A stretch of DNA of 64,000 bases from Nocardiopsis sp. N85. Its GTDB lineage: Bacteria; Actinomycetota; Actinomycetes; Streptosporangiales; Streptosporangiaceae. Under the pieces are notes generated by a model that was given only the letters and a program-made list of their open reading frames with translations, was not told where the DNA came from and made no database searches. Shown here piece by piece: positions 23,811-32,963 of the stretch (the first letter of the stretch is position 1; each line of letters starts with the position of its first letter). The stretch is taken from the NCBI RefSeq assembly GCF_028882275.1, contig NZ_JARBUT010000001.1, positions 248,001 to 312,000 of the forward strand, given 5' to 3'. The translations under genes were made by a program, and so were the position numbers.

Positions 23811-25691
23811 ATGCCGTACTCCCGCCCGTCACCCACCACCGCCCTCAACGGGGCCTCCGGCACTGTCGCTTCTCGCCCGTCACCCACCACCGCCCTCAAC
23901 GGGGCCTCCGGCACTGTCGCTTCTCGCCCGTCACCCACCACCGCCCTCAACGGGGCCTCCGGCACTGTCGCTTCTCGCCCGTCACCCACCACCGCCCTCA
24001 ACGGGGCCTCCGGCACTGTCGCTTCTCGCCCGTCACCCACCACCGCCCTCAACGGGGCCTCCGGCACTGTCGCTTCTCGCCCGTCACCCACCACCGCCCT
24101 CAACGGGGCCTCCGGCACTGTCGCTTCTCGCCCGTCACCCACCACCGCCCTCAACGGGGCCTCCGGCACTGTCGCTTCTCGCCCGTCACCCACCACCGCC
24201 CTCAACGGGGCCTCCGGCACTGTCGCTTCTCGCCCGTCACCCACCACCGCCCTCGACGGGGCCTCCGGCACTGTCGCTTCTCGCCCGTCACCCACCACCG
24301 CCCTCGACGGGGCCTCCGGCACTGTCGCTTCTCGCCCGTCACCCACCACCGCCCTCGACGGGGCCTCCGGCACTGTCGCTTCTCGCCCGTCACCCACCAC
24401 CGCCCTCGACGGGGCCTCCGGCACTGTCGCTTCTCGCCCGTCACCCACCACCGCCCTCGACGGGGCCTCCCGTCCGCTCCGCCCCCTGAGGATCCTCATC
24501 GCCGGTGACACCTACCCGCCCGACGTCAACGGCGCCGGCTACTTCACCCACCGGTTGGCCGAGGGGCTCGCGGAACGCGGACACCGGGTGCACGTGGTGT
24601 GCCCCTCCGAGGAGGGCGAACCGTACGTGCGCCGCAACGGGCGGGTGATGGAACATCGGCTGCGGTCGGCGCGGATGCCCCTCCAGGACGGGATGCGCGC
24701 CGCGGTGCCGCTGGGGACGGGCGGGCACATCGCCCGCCTCGTGCGGAGGCTGGACCCGGACGTCGTACACGCCCAGAGCCACTTCACGCTCAGCCGGTCG
24801 GCGATCCGAGCGGGCCGGGCGGCGGGGATCCCCGTCGTCCTGACCAACCACTTCATGCCGGACAACCTGTACGCCCACGCGCGGATCCCGGAGGCGATGC
24901 GCGCGATGGTCGGCGATCTGGCCTGGCGGGACATGGTGCGGGTGGCGGGGGAGGCCGATCACCTGACCACGCCGACCCCCCGCGCCGCCGCCCTACTGAG
25001 GGAGAAGGGGTTCGCCGGGGAGGTCGAGTCGATCTCGTGCGGCATCGACCTGGAGCGGTTCCACCCGCGTTCCGACCGGTCGGCCGCGCGCGGCCGCTTC
25101 GGACTGCCCGACCGGGACACCATCGTGTTCGTCGGGCGGCTGGACGAGGACAAGCGGATCGACGACACGATCCGGGCGCTGGCCCTGATCTCCCGTGAGC
25201 ACGACGCGCAGCTGGCCCTGGCCGGTCTGGGGCGCGACGAGGAGGAACTACGGGCGCTGGCCGCCGAGCTGGGCGTCGCCGACCGGGTGTTCTTCCTCGG
25301 GTTCGTGCCGGACGCCGAGCTGCCGCTGTTCTACGCGGCCGGGGACGTGTTCGCGATCGCGGCCGTGGCGGAGTTGCAGAGCATCGCGACCCTGGAGGCG
25401 ATGGCCACCGGGCTGCCGGTGGTGGTGGCCGACGCGATGGCGCTGCCGCACCTGGTGGAGGAGGGGCGCAACGGGTTCCTGTTCCCGCCGGGCGATCCGG
25501 TGCGCATGGCCGACCGGTTGCTCACGGTCCTGAGCGCGGGGAGGGCGCGTTCGGCGCTGGGCGAGACCGCCCGGGAACTGGCGTTGCGGCACGACCACCA
25601 CCGTTCACTGGAGCGGTTCGAGGAGGTCTACCGGGGCCTGCGACCGAGTGCGCTCCCGCCGACGCGCCCGGAACGGATCGCCGTCGCCTGA
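23811..25691 (+). CDS. GT4 glycosyltransferase with N-terminal 13-copy 17-residue repeat
   Basis: The C-terminal 400 residues form a GT-B, family 4 glycosyltransferase: LRILIAGDTYPPDVNGAGYF, nucleotide-sugar-side VFVGRLDEDKRIDDTIRAL, and the ELQSIATLEAMATGLPVV helix with its Glu residues. Relatives are mannosyl- or glucosyltransferases of phosphoinositides, glycolipids or trehalose-like products. The first 220 residues are unusual: MPYS then 12 complete copies of the unit RPSPTTAL(N/D)GASGTVAS plus a partial one. ATG 23811 follows GAAGGAAG. The repeat unit has no in-frame ATG, GTG or TTG, so no start can be moved past it without losing part of the catalytic domain. Hence the repeat is almost certainly translated. 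The total length is 626 residues. Confidence 0.88.
   Translation: MPYSRPSPTTALNGASGTVASRPSPTTALNGASGTVASRPSPTTALNGASGTVASRPSPTTALNGASGTVASRPSPTTALNGASGTVASRPSPTTALNGASGTVASRPSPTTALNGASGTVASRPSPTTALNGASGTVASRPSPTTALDGASGTVASRPSPTTALDGASGTVASRPSPTTALDGASGTVASRPSPTTALDGASGTVASRPSPTTALDGASRPLRPLRILIAGDTYPPDVNGAGYFTHRLAEGLAERGHRVHVVCPSEEGEPYVRRNGRVMEHRLRSARMPLQDGMRAAVPLGTGGHIARLVRRLDPDVVHAQSHFTLSRSAIRAGRAAGIPVVLTNHFMPDNLYAHARIPEAMRAMVGDLAWRDMVRVAGEADHLTTPTPRAAALLREKGFAGEVESISCGIDLERFHPRSDRSAARGRFGLPDRDTIVFVGRLDEDKRIDDTIRALALISREHDAQLALAGLGRDEEELRALAAELGVADRVFFLGFVPDAELPLFYAAGDVFAIAAVAELQSIATLEAMATGLPVVVADAMALPHLVEEGRNGFLFPPGDPVRMADRLLTVLSAGRARSALGETARELALRHDHHRSLERFEEVYRGLRPSALPPTRPERIAVA
23823..24470 (+). 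repeat. 51-bp coding minisatellite, 12 full copies plus one partial
   Basis: The unit beginning cgcccgtcacccaccaccgc repeats every 51 bases, a multiple of three, with core starts at 23830, 23881 and so on to 24442. The copies look identical apart from one change: the first eight carry AAC (Asn) and the last five GAC (Asp) at the same codon. Such homogeneity indicates recent expansion or ongoing gene conversion. There are no spacers, so it is not CRISPR. Confidence 0.97.
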
Positions 25692-25818
25692 GGGCGGGTG
25701 ACCCAACGGAGCATTCTGTCCTCTTTTTCTGTATTGAGAAGAAGGCGAGGTTTGCCACTTTCCGCATTCTTTGCGTGGCTGTCGGTGATATCCCCGTGGC
25801 CCGGGAAACACATCAGGT

Positions 25819-26151
25819 GTGTGGTTCGAAGGCATCAATGGACGCGGCGTCCTCGGCAGGGTCACCCCCGAAGGTGACGTGCACGAGGCCCTCACCGAGC
25901 GGCTGCTCGCCGCCGAACGCGAAGCGGGTTTCCACGAGCGCGACATGTCGGCGTTCGAACGCGAACGCATCGACCTGGAATACAGGGTCACCCGCATGGA
26001 AGCCGAACTGGAGGCATTGCGACAACGGAGACTGGAGGCCTACGCCCGGTGGTGGAACGCCCGAGACGACCGGGACCGGGTCCTCCACATCTGCCGCAGA
26101 CTGCGCCGTCGCGTGGACAGGGCCCGACGCAGGAGCGGTGAGGAGCGTTGA
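25819..26151 (+). CDS. Small charged coiled-coil protein of unknown function
   Basis: The 110-residue frame is rich in Glu, Arg and Ala. A predicted helix runs from about residue 22 to the end (LTERLLAAEREAGFHERDMS, then LEYRVTRMEAELEALRQRRL), suggesting a coiled coil. No family is recognised. The start is uncertain: GTG 25819 lacks a ribosome binding site, and GTG codons further in the frame are alternatives. Upstream (25700-25800) is a noticeably less GC-rich, promoter-like stretch. A strong terminator follows, supporting a real transcript. Confidence 0.5.
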   Translation: MWFEGINGRGVLGRVTPEGDVHEALTERLLAAEREAGFHERDMSAFERERIDLEYRVTRMEAELEALRQRRLEAYARWWNARDDRDRVLHICRRLRRRVDRARRRSGEER

Positions 26152-26176
26152 AGGTTGCGACATCGACGGGTATCCC

Positions 26177-26205
26177 GATGGCCCGGCCCCGGCGGCCGGG
26201 CCATC
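26177..26205. terminator. Bidirectional terminator between convergent genes
   Basis: A perfect 12-bp stem, gatggcccggcc (26177-26188) and ggccgggccatc (26194-26205), has a 5-nt loop. It lies between the small coiled-coil gene and the LysR gene. Confidence 0.75.
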
Positions 26206-26221
26206 GTCGTGTCCGGCCCCC

Positions 26222-27166
26222 TCAGGAGGGGCGGTCGGTCAGATCGGACAACTCGGAACCGACCGTCCCGGCCGCCTCCCGCAACGCCCGCAAGGTGACC
26301 TGGACCGCCGGACGGCGCAGCGACGCCGGACGCAGTACCGCGTACACGTGCCGCGCCGGGACCCGGCCGGGCAGTGTGCGGTGGACCAGCCCCGCGGGGG
26401 CGCCCACCATCGCCAGGGCGGGCACCGCCGCGATCCCGATGCCGCGTGAGACCAGACTCAGCACCGTGCCCAACCCCTCGAACTCCCAGGCCGCCGACGG
26501 TAGCCCGCCCACCTCCGCCAACAACAGGTCCGTGCCGTAGCGCGAACGTTCGCCCTCGGGCGCCACGATCCAGGACTCGCCCAACAGCCGCTCCAGGACC
26601 ACCGGCTCGTCCGGGTCGGCCAGTCGGTGTCCCCGGGGGACCGCCAACACCAGCGGGTCGCGCAGCAGGTGCACGTGCCGCAGGCCGCTGTCCACCCCCC
26701 GGCCCGGGTGCTGTCCGGTCCAATCGTCGACCAGGGCGATGTCCACCTCACGGGAGCGCACCTTCTCCGTGCCCGACGACAGCAGCGTCTGCCGCAGCAC
26801 CAGCTGCATCTCCCCGTACCGGCGCAGGGAGGGCGCCAACAACGGCGCGAACGCCACGGCGGCGGTGGGGAAGGCCGTGACCTTGACCACCCCCAGGGCC
26901 ACGTCGGCCTGCTCGGCCAGGATCGACTCGGTCGCCTCCACCAGGGCCAGGATCTCCTCGGCGTGGGTCACCAGCAGACGTCCGGCGTCGGTCAGCTCCG
27001 CGCCGCGCGGCGTGCGGTCGAGCAGGGCCACCCCCGTCTCCCGTTCGAGCGCGGACAACTGCTGGGAGATGGCCGAGGGCGTGTACCCCAGCGCCGTCGC
27101 GGTGGCCGCGATGGTGCCCCGCACGGAGAACTCACGGAGGATCTGGAGACGCCGGAGATCGAGCAT
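26222..27166 (-). CDS. LysR-family transcriptional regulator
   Basis: The N-terminal winged helix-turn-helix (residues 1-60; RRLQILREFSVRGTIAATAT, YTPSAISQQLSALERE) is followed by a linker helix and a periplasmic-binding-like effector domain (about 90-300). The length, 314, is typical. It is divergent from the aminotransferase gene, 132 bp away. LysR regulators often control such a divergent neighbour, so the aminotransferase is the likely target and its substrate or product the likely co-inducer. The start has no Shine-Dalgarno but TAAGCT at 27173-27178, six bases upstream. Confidence 0.92.
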   Translation of the reverse strand: MLDLRRLQILREFSVRGTIAATATALGYTPSAISQQLSALERETGVALLDRTPRGAELTDAGRLLVTHAEEILALVEATESILAEQADVALGVVKVTAFPTAAVAFAPLLAPSLRRYGEMQLVLRQTLLSSGTEKVRSREVDIALVDDWTGQHPGRGVDSGLRHVHLLRDPLVLAVPRGHRLADPDEPVVLERLLGESWIVAPEGERSRYGTDLLLAEVGGLPSAAWEFEGLGTVLSLVSRGIGIAAVPALAMVGAPAGLVHRTLPGRVPARHVYAVLRPASLRRPAVQVTLRALREAAGTVGSELSDLTDRPS

Positions 27167-27172
27167 GAGCAG

Positions 27173-27178
27173 AGCTTA
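27173..27178 (-). promoter_or_regulatory. Putative -10 element of a leaderless LysR transcript
   Basis: On the minus strand TAAGCT lies 6 nt before the ATG, the same hexamer and nearly the same spacing as at orn. It is embedded in the small dyad gagc-ttac-gctc, which might serve autoregulation. Confidence 0.35.
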
Positions 27179-27298
27179 CGCTCACCATCGAAAAGAGTCG
27201 CTTGTACTGAAGGGCGCGGATGGGAAGGCTGAGGGGCGATGGACCGTCACCTCGAAAGACGGTCGAGCGCCAGAACACGAGCCGGAGATGAGTCGTCC

Positions 27299-28627
27299 AT
27301 GACCGTCACTGTTTCCGCGACCCTCGCAGTCAACGAAGCCCTCGCCGACAAGCGCCGCCAGGGGGTGCGTGTGCTGCCCCTGGGGTTCGGCGAGGCGGGC
27401 CTGCCGGTCCACCCGGTCATGCGGGACCGGCTCACCGCGGGCAACGGCGCCAACGCCTACGGCCCCGTCGCCGGCTCCGCCGCACTGCGCGAGGCCGCCG
27501 CCGGCTACTGGGCGCGGCGCGGCCTGCCCACCGACCCGGAGACGGTCATCGCCGGCCCCGGCAGCAAACCACTCCTGTACGGCCTCCTGCTGGAACTGGG
27601 CGGCGACACCGCCATCGCCGCGCCCAGCTGGGTCAGCTACGCCGCGCAGAGCCGCCTGGTCGGCTCCCGCCCACTGTTGGTCCCCACCGCCACCGGTGAG
27701 GGGGGCGTCCCCCAGCCCGACCTGCTGCACGCCGCCGTCACCGCCGCCCGCGAGGCCGGACGCACCGTCAACGCCGTCATCGCGACCCTGCCCGACAACC
27801 CCACCGGGACGGTCGCCACCCGCGCGACGGTGCGTCGTCTGGCCGAGGTCGCCCGCGAACTCGACCTGATCGTCATCTCCGACGAGATCTACCGCGACCT
27901 CGTCCACCCGGAGGACCCCGAGGCCGAGCCCGTCGAGGTGCACAGCCCGGCCGAATTCGCCCCCGAACGCACCGTCATCTCCACCGGACTGAGCAAGAAC
28001 CTGGCGCTGGGAGGCTGGCGGATCGGCGTCCTGCGCCTGCCCGACTCCGAGATCGGGCGCCGCCTGCGCGGCGGACTCCTCGGGGTGGCCAGCGAGATCT
28101 GGTCGAGCCCGGCCGCCCCGGTCCAGGAGGCCGCCGCCCACGCCTTCACCGAACCCGCCGAACTGGTGGACCACGTCGACCGCAGCCGCCGCCTGCACGG
28201 CATCGTCGCCCGCGCCGTCACCGACGTGTTCGCGCGGGCCGGGGCCGCCGTCGTCCCGCCGCGTGCCGCCTTCTACCTCTACCCCGACTTCGAGCCGCTG
28301 CGCGAACGGCTGACCGAGCTGCACGGCGTCACCACCGGTCCCGGGCTCACCGGGCTGCTGCTCGACCGTTTCGGGATGGGCGTGCTGCCCGCCGTCGAGT
28401 TCGGGGAGGGACCCGAGGCCCTGCGCATGCGGGTCGCCACCAGCCTGCTGTACGGCGACACCGAGGAGCGGCGTTACGCCGCCCTGGCCGCCACCGACCC
28501 ACTGGCGCTGCCCTGGATCCGCGCGCACCTGGACCGATTGGGGGAGGTGCTCGGCACGCTGCTCGCCGGACCGGTGGGCGCGCCGGTGCTCCGCACGCGG
28601 GTCACGGTACCGACGTCCGTGCGCTGA
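27299..28627 (+). CDS. Class I/II PLP aminotransferase
   Basis: Fold type I aminotransferase of 442 residues. The PLP lysine is K233 in STGLSKNLALGGWRIG; NPTG is in LPDNPTGTV; the DEIY motif is VISDEIYRDL; the C-terminal Arg is in EALRMRVATS. The N-terminal GFGEAGLPVHP fits aspartate/tyrosine-type enzymes. ATG 27299 is preferred because GGAGATGAG precedes it; an in-frame ATG at 27239 is possible. It is transcribed away from the LysR gene. The substrate is unknown. Confidence 0.9.
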   Translation: MTVTVSATLAVNEALADKRRQGVRVLPLGFGEAGLPVHPVMRDRLTAGNGANAYGPVAGSAALREAAAGYWARRGLPTDPETVIAGPGSKPLLYGLLLELGGDTAIAAPSWVSYAAQSRLVGSRPLLVPTATGEGGVPQPDLLHAAVTAAREAGRTVNAVIATLPDNPTGTVATRATVRRLAEVARELDLIVISDEIYRDLVHPEDPEAEPVEVHSPAEFAPERTVISTGLSKNLALGGWRIGVLRLPDSEIGRRLRGGLLGVASEIWSSPAAPVQEAAAHAFTEPAELVDHVDRSRRLHGIVARAVTDVFARAGAAVVPPRAAFYLYPDFEPLRERLTELHGVTTGPGLTGLLLDRFGMGVLPAVEFGEGPEALRMRVATSLLYGDTEERRYAALAATDPLALPWIRAHLDRLGEVLGTLLAGPVGAPVLRTRVTVPTSVR

Positions 28628-28636
28628 GCGAAGACC

Positions 28637-28679
28637 GGGGAGCCCTGCCCGGGAGGACGTCCCCGGGGAAGGGCTCCCC
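28637..28679 (+). terminator. Terminator after the aminotransferase gene
   Basis: A 10-bp stem, ggggagccct (28637-28646) and agggctcccc (28670-28679), has an inner GC-rich loop able to pair further. It starts 9 nt after the stop codon and is followed by ttccccc. Confidence 0.65.
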
Positions 28680-28750
28680 TTCCCCCCCGCCCGGCGTCGG
28701 CACCGGTCCGCCCGGTGTCCTCCGCCGTCCTCACCGGCCTCGCCGGGCCT

Positions 28751-29959
28751 TCAACGGACGCCCGCGGCACTGTTCTTCTCCGCGAGTTCGCGGCTGGAGG
28801 CCAGGACCGAGCGATAGTGGCCGATGAGCTCCTCGCCCACCGCCTCCCAGGTGCGGTGCTCCACCGACGCCCGGGCGCGGGCCGCCAGGGTCTCGCGCAC
28901 CGAGCGGTTGTGCGCCAGTCGGCCCACCGCCACCCGCAGCTCGCGCACCGAGTCCGGGGCGTACAACAGTCCGTTGCCCTCGTGCTCGACCAGGTCCAGC
29001 GGACCGCCCGCGGCCGGCGCCACCACCGGCACCCCCGAGGCCAGCGCCTCCTGGACCGCCTGGCAGAACGTCTCGTCCGCTCCGGTGTGCACGAACAGGT
29101 CCAGGGAGGCGTACAGCCGGGACAGGTCTGCGCCGGTGCGCTGACCGGTGAAGATCGCGCCGCGCAGCCGGCGCCGCAGCCGGGGCAGCTCCGGCCCGTC
29201 CCCGACGACGACCACCTTCACACCGCGCAGCTTCAGCACGTGTTCGAGCAGGTCGACGCGCTTGTCCTTGGCCAACCGGCCGACGTAGCCCACGATCGCC
29301 TCCCCGTTCGGGGCCAACCGTCGGCGCAGTTCCTCGTCGCGGTGGTCGGGGTGGAAGCGCCGGACGTCGACCCCGCGCCGCCACAGGTCCAGCCGGGGGA
29401 ACCCCCGCGCCGACAGGGCCTCCATCGTCGCGGAGGAGGGCACCAGGGTGCGGTCCACCGCGGCGTGGACGCGGCGCAGCGCGGTCCAGATGTGCTCGGT
29501 GCCCGGCAGCCCGTACCGCCGGGCGAAACCGGGCAGGTCGGTCTGGAACACCGCCACCGTCGGCAGTGCCCAGCGGCGGGCGGCCTCCACCGTCGCCACG
29601 CCCATGAGGGCGGGGGAGGCCAGGTGGATCACGTCCGGCGAGAACGACCGGATCGCCGTGGTCAGGGTGCGCCGGGCGGGCAGACCCAGGGAGAAGCCGC
29701 GATACCCGGGCAGGGGGATCGAGGGCGTCCGGACCACCGGGAATCCCGACTGGTGGGTGGGACCGTCGTGTCCCGGGGCCAGGATCAGCGCCCGGTGCCC
29801 TTGGGCCGCCAGCATGTCGGCGACCCGGCACACGGAGTTGGTCACCCCGTTGACCTGGGGGAGGAAGGACTCGGTCACGATCGCCACGCGCAGAGGTCGG
29901 TGCGCGTCGGCGGGGGAGGGGACCGGGATGCGGTCGCGGTGGGTGTCGATCGGGGACAT
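28751..29959 (-). CDS. GT4 glycosyltransferase, MgtA-like mannosyltransferase
   Basis: The 402-residue protein is a GT-B, family 4 enzyme: LRVAIVTESFLPQVNGVTNS at the N-terminus, GYVGRLAKDKRVDLLEHV in the nucleotide-sugar domain, and ETFCQAVQEALASGVPVVAP as the acidic motif. It resembles actinobacterial GDP-mannose-dependent alpha-mannosyltransferases (MgtA/PimB type) that mannosylate glycolipids at the membrane's inner face. ATG 29959 is chosen because GGGAG lies 8 nt upstream; ATG 29965 and TTG 29974 are alternatives. It is related in fold to the repeat-bearing enzyme at 23.8 kb but has no repeat. Confidence 0.88.
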   Translation of the reverse strand: MSPIDTHRDRIPVPSPADAHRPLRVAIVTESFLPQVNGVTNSVCRVADMLAAQGHRALILAPGHDGPTHQSGFPVVRTPSIPLPGYRGFSLGLPARRTLTTAIRSFSPDVIHLASPALMGVATVEAARRWALPTVAVFQTDLPGFARRYGLPGTEHIWTALRRVHAAVDRTLVPSSATMEALSARGFPRLDLWRRGVDVRRFHPDHRDEELRRRLAPNGEAIVGYVGRLAKDKRVDLLEHVLKLRGVKVVVVGDGPELPRLRRRLRGAIFTGQRTGADLSRLYASLDLFVHTGADETFCQAVQEALASGVPVVAPAAGGPLDLVEHEGNGLLYAPDSVRELRVAVGRLAHNRSVRETLAARARASVEHRTWEAVGEELIGHYRSVLASSRELAEKNSAAGVR

Positions 29960-30186
29960 GCGCATTGCTCCCAACGCCGGGGGGAACGGCCGTCTCCGAC
30001 GCTAGGCGCGCCCGGTGAACCCGGATGAGGGACGGGGGGAACCGGGCGCGACGCGCGGGCGTGGGTTCACCGAGCGGACGGTGACCGCTCGTGGACGACG
30101 CACCCGACCAGGGGTTGCGCCGAGATGACCTCACGGTGGCTAAGATCGCATCACGTGATCGAATCATTGCTCTAGGGAGTTGAACG

Positions 30187-30444
30187 GTGACCCTCGTGGA
30201 ATGGGCCGAGACGGTCCGCGTCGAACTCGGGCTCGCCGAGAGCGAACCGTTGAACAAAGAGGACGTGGAACGCATCCTCGACCTGGCAAGGGACGCCGCG
30301 CACTCCATCGCCCGCCCGGCGGCGCCGCTCACCACCTTCCTGCTCGGAGTCGCGGTCGGTCGCGGGGCCGACCCGGAACGGGCCGCGCGGGTCCTGAGCG
30401 AACTCGCCCTGAGCCGTGGCGGCCGCGAGGAAGGTGACACGTGA
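30187..30444 (+). CDS. DUF6457-family small protein
   Basis: An 85-residue helical protein with LARDAAHSIARPAAPLTTFL and LLGVAVGRG. From memory this pattern belongs to DUF6457, often found beside or fused to molybdenum cofactor genes (MobA) in actinobacteria; no such gene is adjacent here. A GTG start follows AGGGAG. It is probably monocistronic. The family name is recalled, not searched. Confidence 0.6.
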   Translation: MTLVEWAETVRVELGLAESEPLNKEDVERILDLARDAAHSIARPAAPLTTFLLGVAVGRGADPERAARVLSELALSRGGREEGDT

Positions 30445-30661
30445 CACGCTGAGCGGCCGAAGAACGTACCGGTGTCCGCTCCGGTTCCCGAAGAGACCCG
30501 CATGTCGAAGTCATGTGATGCGTTCGTTACGCGTCGCTGCAATTCTTTGCCGATAACGCAAGGCGCTCACCAGTGCCGACACGCCAACGAGGGAACCGAC
30601 CTCCCGCACCGACACAGCGGTGACCTCGACCCCATCCACTTGACCGACAGGGAGATCCCCC

Positions 30662-32080
30662 GTGGACCAGCTCCTTGAAATGGCCGGCCTCATCAGCGGC
30701 ATCATCTGGGGACCCTTCGTCCTCATTCCGCTGCTGTTCGCCGTCGGCCTTTTCCTCACCATCCGTCTGAACCTGCTCCAGCTCCTCCGCCTTCCCCACG
30801 CCCTGTGGCTCGCGCTGATCCGGCGCAAGGAAGACGATTCCGTACAAGGCGACATCTCCCACTACCAGGCCCTGAGCACCGCGCTCGCCGCCACCGTCGG
30901 TGTCGGCAACATCGCCGGTGCCGCGCTCGCCATCGGCATCGGCGGTCCGGGCGCGCTCTTCTGGATGTGGGTCGTCGGCTTCCTCGGCATGGCCACCAAG
31001 TACAGCGAGGCCCTGCTGGGTGTGAAGTTCCGCCGCACCGACGCCAAGGGCGAGCAGAGCGGCGGTCCGATGTACTACCTCAAGTACGGGATCGGCGGCG
31101 GCTTCGGCGCCACACTCGGTGTGCTCTTCGCGGTCTTCGGCGCCATCGCCGCCTTCGGTATCGGCAACGGCAGCCAGGCCAACACCGTCGCCCAGCAGGT
31201 GAACAGCGTGACCGGTGTCGACACCTGGATCATCGGCCTGGTCCTGATGCTGCTGGCCGGAGCGGTCATCCTCGGGGGCATCAAGAGCATCGGCCGGGTC
31301 GCCTCCGCTCTCGTCCCGATCATGATCATCTGCTACGTGGGCATCTGCCTGGTGGTGCTCGCGGCCAACTGGGCGCAGATCCTGCCGGCGTTCCAGCTCG
31401 TGGTCACCGACGCCTTCACCGGCACCGCCGCGGCCGGCGGTTTCGCGGGCTCCACGATGCTGATCGCCATCCAGATGGGGTTCGCGCGCGGCATCTTCTC
31501 CAACGAGTCGGGTCTGGGCACCGGTGGCATCGCGGCCGCCGCCGCCAAGACCAGGCAGCCGGTGCGCCAGGCCATGGTCTCCATGACCCAGACCTTCATC
31601 GACACCATCATCGTGGTCACCATGACCTGCCTGGTCATCATCACCACCGGTGTCTGGCAGGGCGAGAACTCGGCGGACGGCTCGCTGCTGACCAGCCAGG
31701 CGATGACCGAGGGCCTGGGCGCCCTCAGCCCCGGGCTGGCCCCGGCGGGCGCCGTCATCGTGGCGGTCTCCGTCGCGGTGTTCGCCTTCACCACCCTGCT
31801 CGGCTGGTCCTACTACGGTGACCGGTGCGTCGAGTTCCTGGCGGGTCGCAAGCTCGTGCTGCCCTACCGGATCCTCTTCATCATCGTCATCTTCATCGGC
31901 TCGGTCGCCAGCCTGGACTCGGTGTGGCTGTTCAGCGACATCGCCAACGGCCTGATGGCGCTGCCCAACCTGGTGGGTCTGCTGGTGCTCTCCCCGCTCA
32001 TCGTGTCGGAGACCAGGAAGTTCTTCGACCACCCGAACTGGCGTGATCCCGACGCGGTGATGGACGACGTCAAGGGGTAG
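30662..32080 (+). CDS. AGCS-family sodium:alanine/glycine symporter
   Basis: The 472-residue integral membrane protein has about eleven transmembrane segments and family motifs: SHYQALSTALAATVGVGNIA, GGPGALFWMWVVGFLGMATK, SGGPMYYLKYG and NESGLGTGGIAAAAAKT. AGCS carriers import alanine or glycine with Na+. The GTG start is preceded by GGGAGATCCCCC. Upstream (30445-30661) is a promoter region with no ORF, including a dyad tgcgtt/aacgca around 30519-30560. A strong terminator follows the gene. Confidence 0.95.
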   Translation: MDQLLEMAGLISGIIWGPFVLIPLLFAVGLFLTIRLNLLQLLRLPHALWLALIRRKEDDSVQGDISHYQALSTALAATVGVGNIAGAALAIGIGGPGALFWMWVVGFLGMATKYSEALLGVKFRRTDAKGEQSGGPMYYLKYGIGGGFGATLGVLFAVFGAIAAFGIGNGSQANTVAQQVNSVTGVDTWIIGLVLMLLAGAVILGGIKSIGRVASALVPIMIICYVGICLVVLAANWAQILPAFQLVVTDAFTGTAAAGGFAGSTMLIAIQMGFARGIFSNESGLGTGGIAAAAAKTRQPVRQAMVSMTQTFIDTIIVVTMTCLVIITTGVWQGENSADGSLLTSQAMTEGLGALSPGLAPAGAVIVAVSVAVFAFTTLLGWSYYGDRCVEFLAGRKLVLPYRILFIIVIFIGSVASLDSVWLFSDIANGLMALPNLVGLLVLSPLIVSETRKFFDHPNWRDPDAVMDDVKG

Positions 32081-32106
32081 CGGCCCCGACGGCCTGAGAG
32101 AACGCG

Positions 32107-32137
32107 AAGGGGGACCGGCCCGGCGCCGGTCCCCCTT
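32107..32137. terminator. Bidirectional terminator between AGCS and thiD
   Basis: A perfect 13-bp stem, aagggggaccggc (32107-32119) and gccggtccccctt (32125-32137), has a 5-nt loop, followed by T. It lies between convergent stops at 32080 and 32153. Confidence 0.85.
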
Positions 32138-32152
32138 TCCCGTACTCGCGGA

Positions 32153-32956
32153 TCACCACCAGGCGTGGAAGTGGTGCACCGGGCCCTGGCCGTGGCCCGC
32201 GTCGATCTCGTCTGCGCGGCGCAGGGCCTCGGTGAGGTAGGCCTTGGCGTCGGCCACGGCGGTGGCGGCGTCCGGCCGCTGCGGCAGCAGCGCGGCGATG
32301 GACGCGGACAGGGTGCAGCCGGTGCCGTGGGTGTTGCGGGTGGCCACCCGGGGCGCGGAGAACTCCCGGGGGTCGGCGTCCCGGGAGACCAGGACGTCCA
32401 CGCTCTCCCCGCCGGTCAGGTGGCCCCCCTTGAGCAGGACCCGGCGCGGTCCCATCTCCAGGAGCCGACGGGCCTGGTCGCGCATGCCCGCCGGGTCGGT
32501 GGCCTCCGGCTCGTCCAAGAGGTCGGCGGCCTCGGGCAGGTTCGGGGTGATGAGGTCGGCCCGGGGCAGTAGTTCGGTGCGCAGCGCCTCGATCGCCGAG
32601 GTCTCCAGCAGCCGGTCACCGCTCTTGGCCACCATCACCGGGTCCACCACGACGCCGCGCAGACCGTGCCGGTCGATCGCCCCGGCGACGGCCTTGGTGA
32701 CCTCGGCGGTACCGAGCATGCCGATCTTGACCGCGTGCACGGTCGCGTCGGAGAAGAGCGTGTCCATCTGCCGGACGACGAAGTCGGCCGGGACGGGGTG
32801 GACCCCGGTGACGCCGCGCGTGGACTGGGCGGTCAGCGCGGTGACCACGCTCATCCCGAAGGTCCCGTGGGCGGAGAAGGCCTTGAGGTCGGCCTGGATC
32901 CCGGCGCCCCCGCTGGGGTCGCTGCCGGCGATGGACACGATGTTGTACGCGCTCAT
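32153..32956 (-). CDS. thiD: Hydroxymethylpyrimidine/phosphomethylpyrimidine kinase
   Basis: ThiD phosphorylates HMP and then HMP-P to HMP-PP, the pyrimidine half of thiamine. The ribokinase-like fold is clear: [20 protein letters not shown] at the N-terminus, [13 protein letters not shown] in the middle, and the anion-hole motif [16 protein letters not shown] near the C-terminus. The length, 267, is standard. A TPP riboswitch lies immediately upstream, so expression should fall when thiamine pyrophosphate is plentiful. It is the only thiamine gene in the window. Confidence 0.96.
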   Translation of the reverse strand: MSAYNIVSIAGSDPSGGAGIQADLKAFSAHGTFGMSVVTALTAQSTRGVTGVHPVPADFVVRQMDTLFSDATVHAVKIGMLGTAEVTKAVAGAIDRHGLRGVVVDPVMVAKSGDRLLETSAIEALRTELLPRADLITPNLPEAADLLDEPEATDPAGMRDQARRLLEMGPRRVLLKGGHLTGGESVDVLVSRDADPREFSAPRVATRNTHGTGCTLSASIAALLPQRPDAATAVADAKAYLTEALRRADEIDAGHGQGPVHHFHAWW

Positions 32957-32963
32957 GATGGCG

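Noticed and set aside
24202..24444. Open frames on the minus strand through the minisatellite
   Set aside because: A 51-bp unit without stops keeps several frames open on both strands; only the plus-strand frame joins a recognised domain and has a ribosome binding site.
23823..24470. Regular repeats suggesting a CRISPR array
   Set aside because: The units are 51 bp head to tail with no spacers, are translated in frame, and there are no cas genes.
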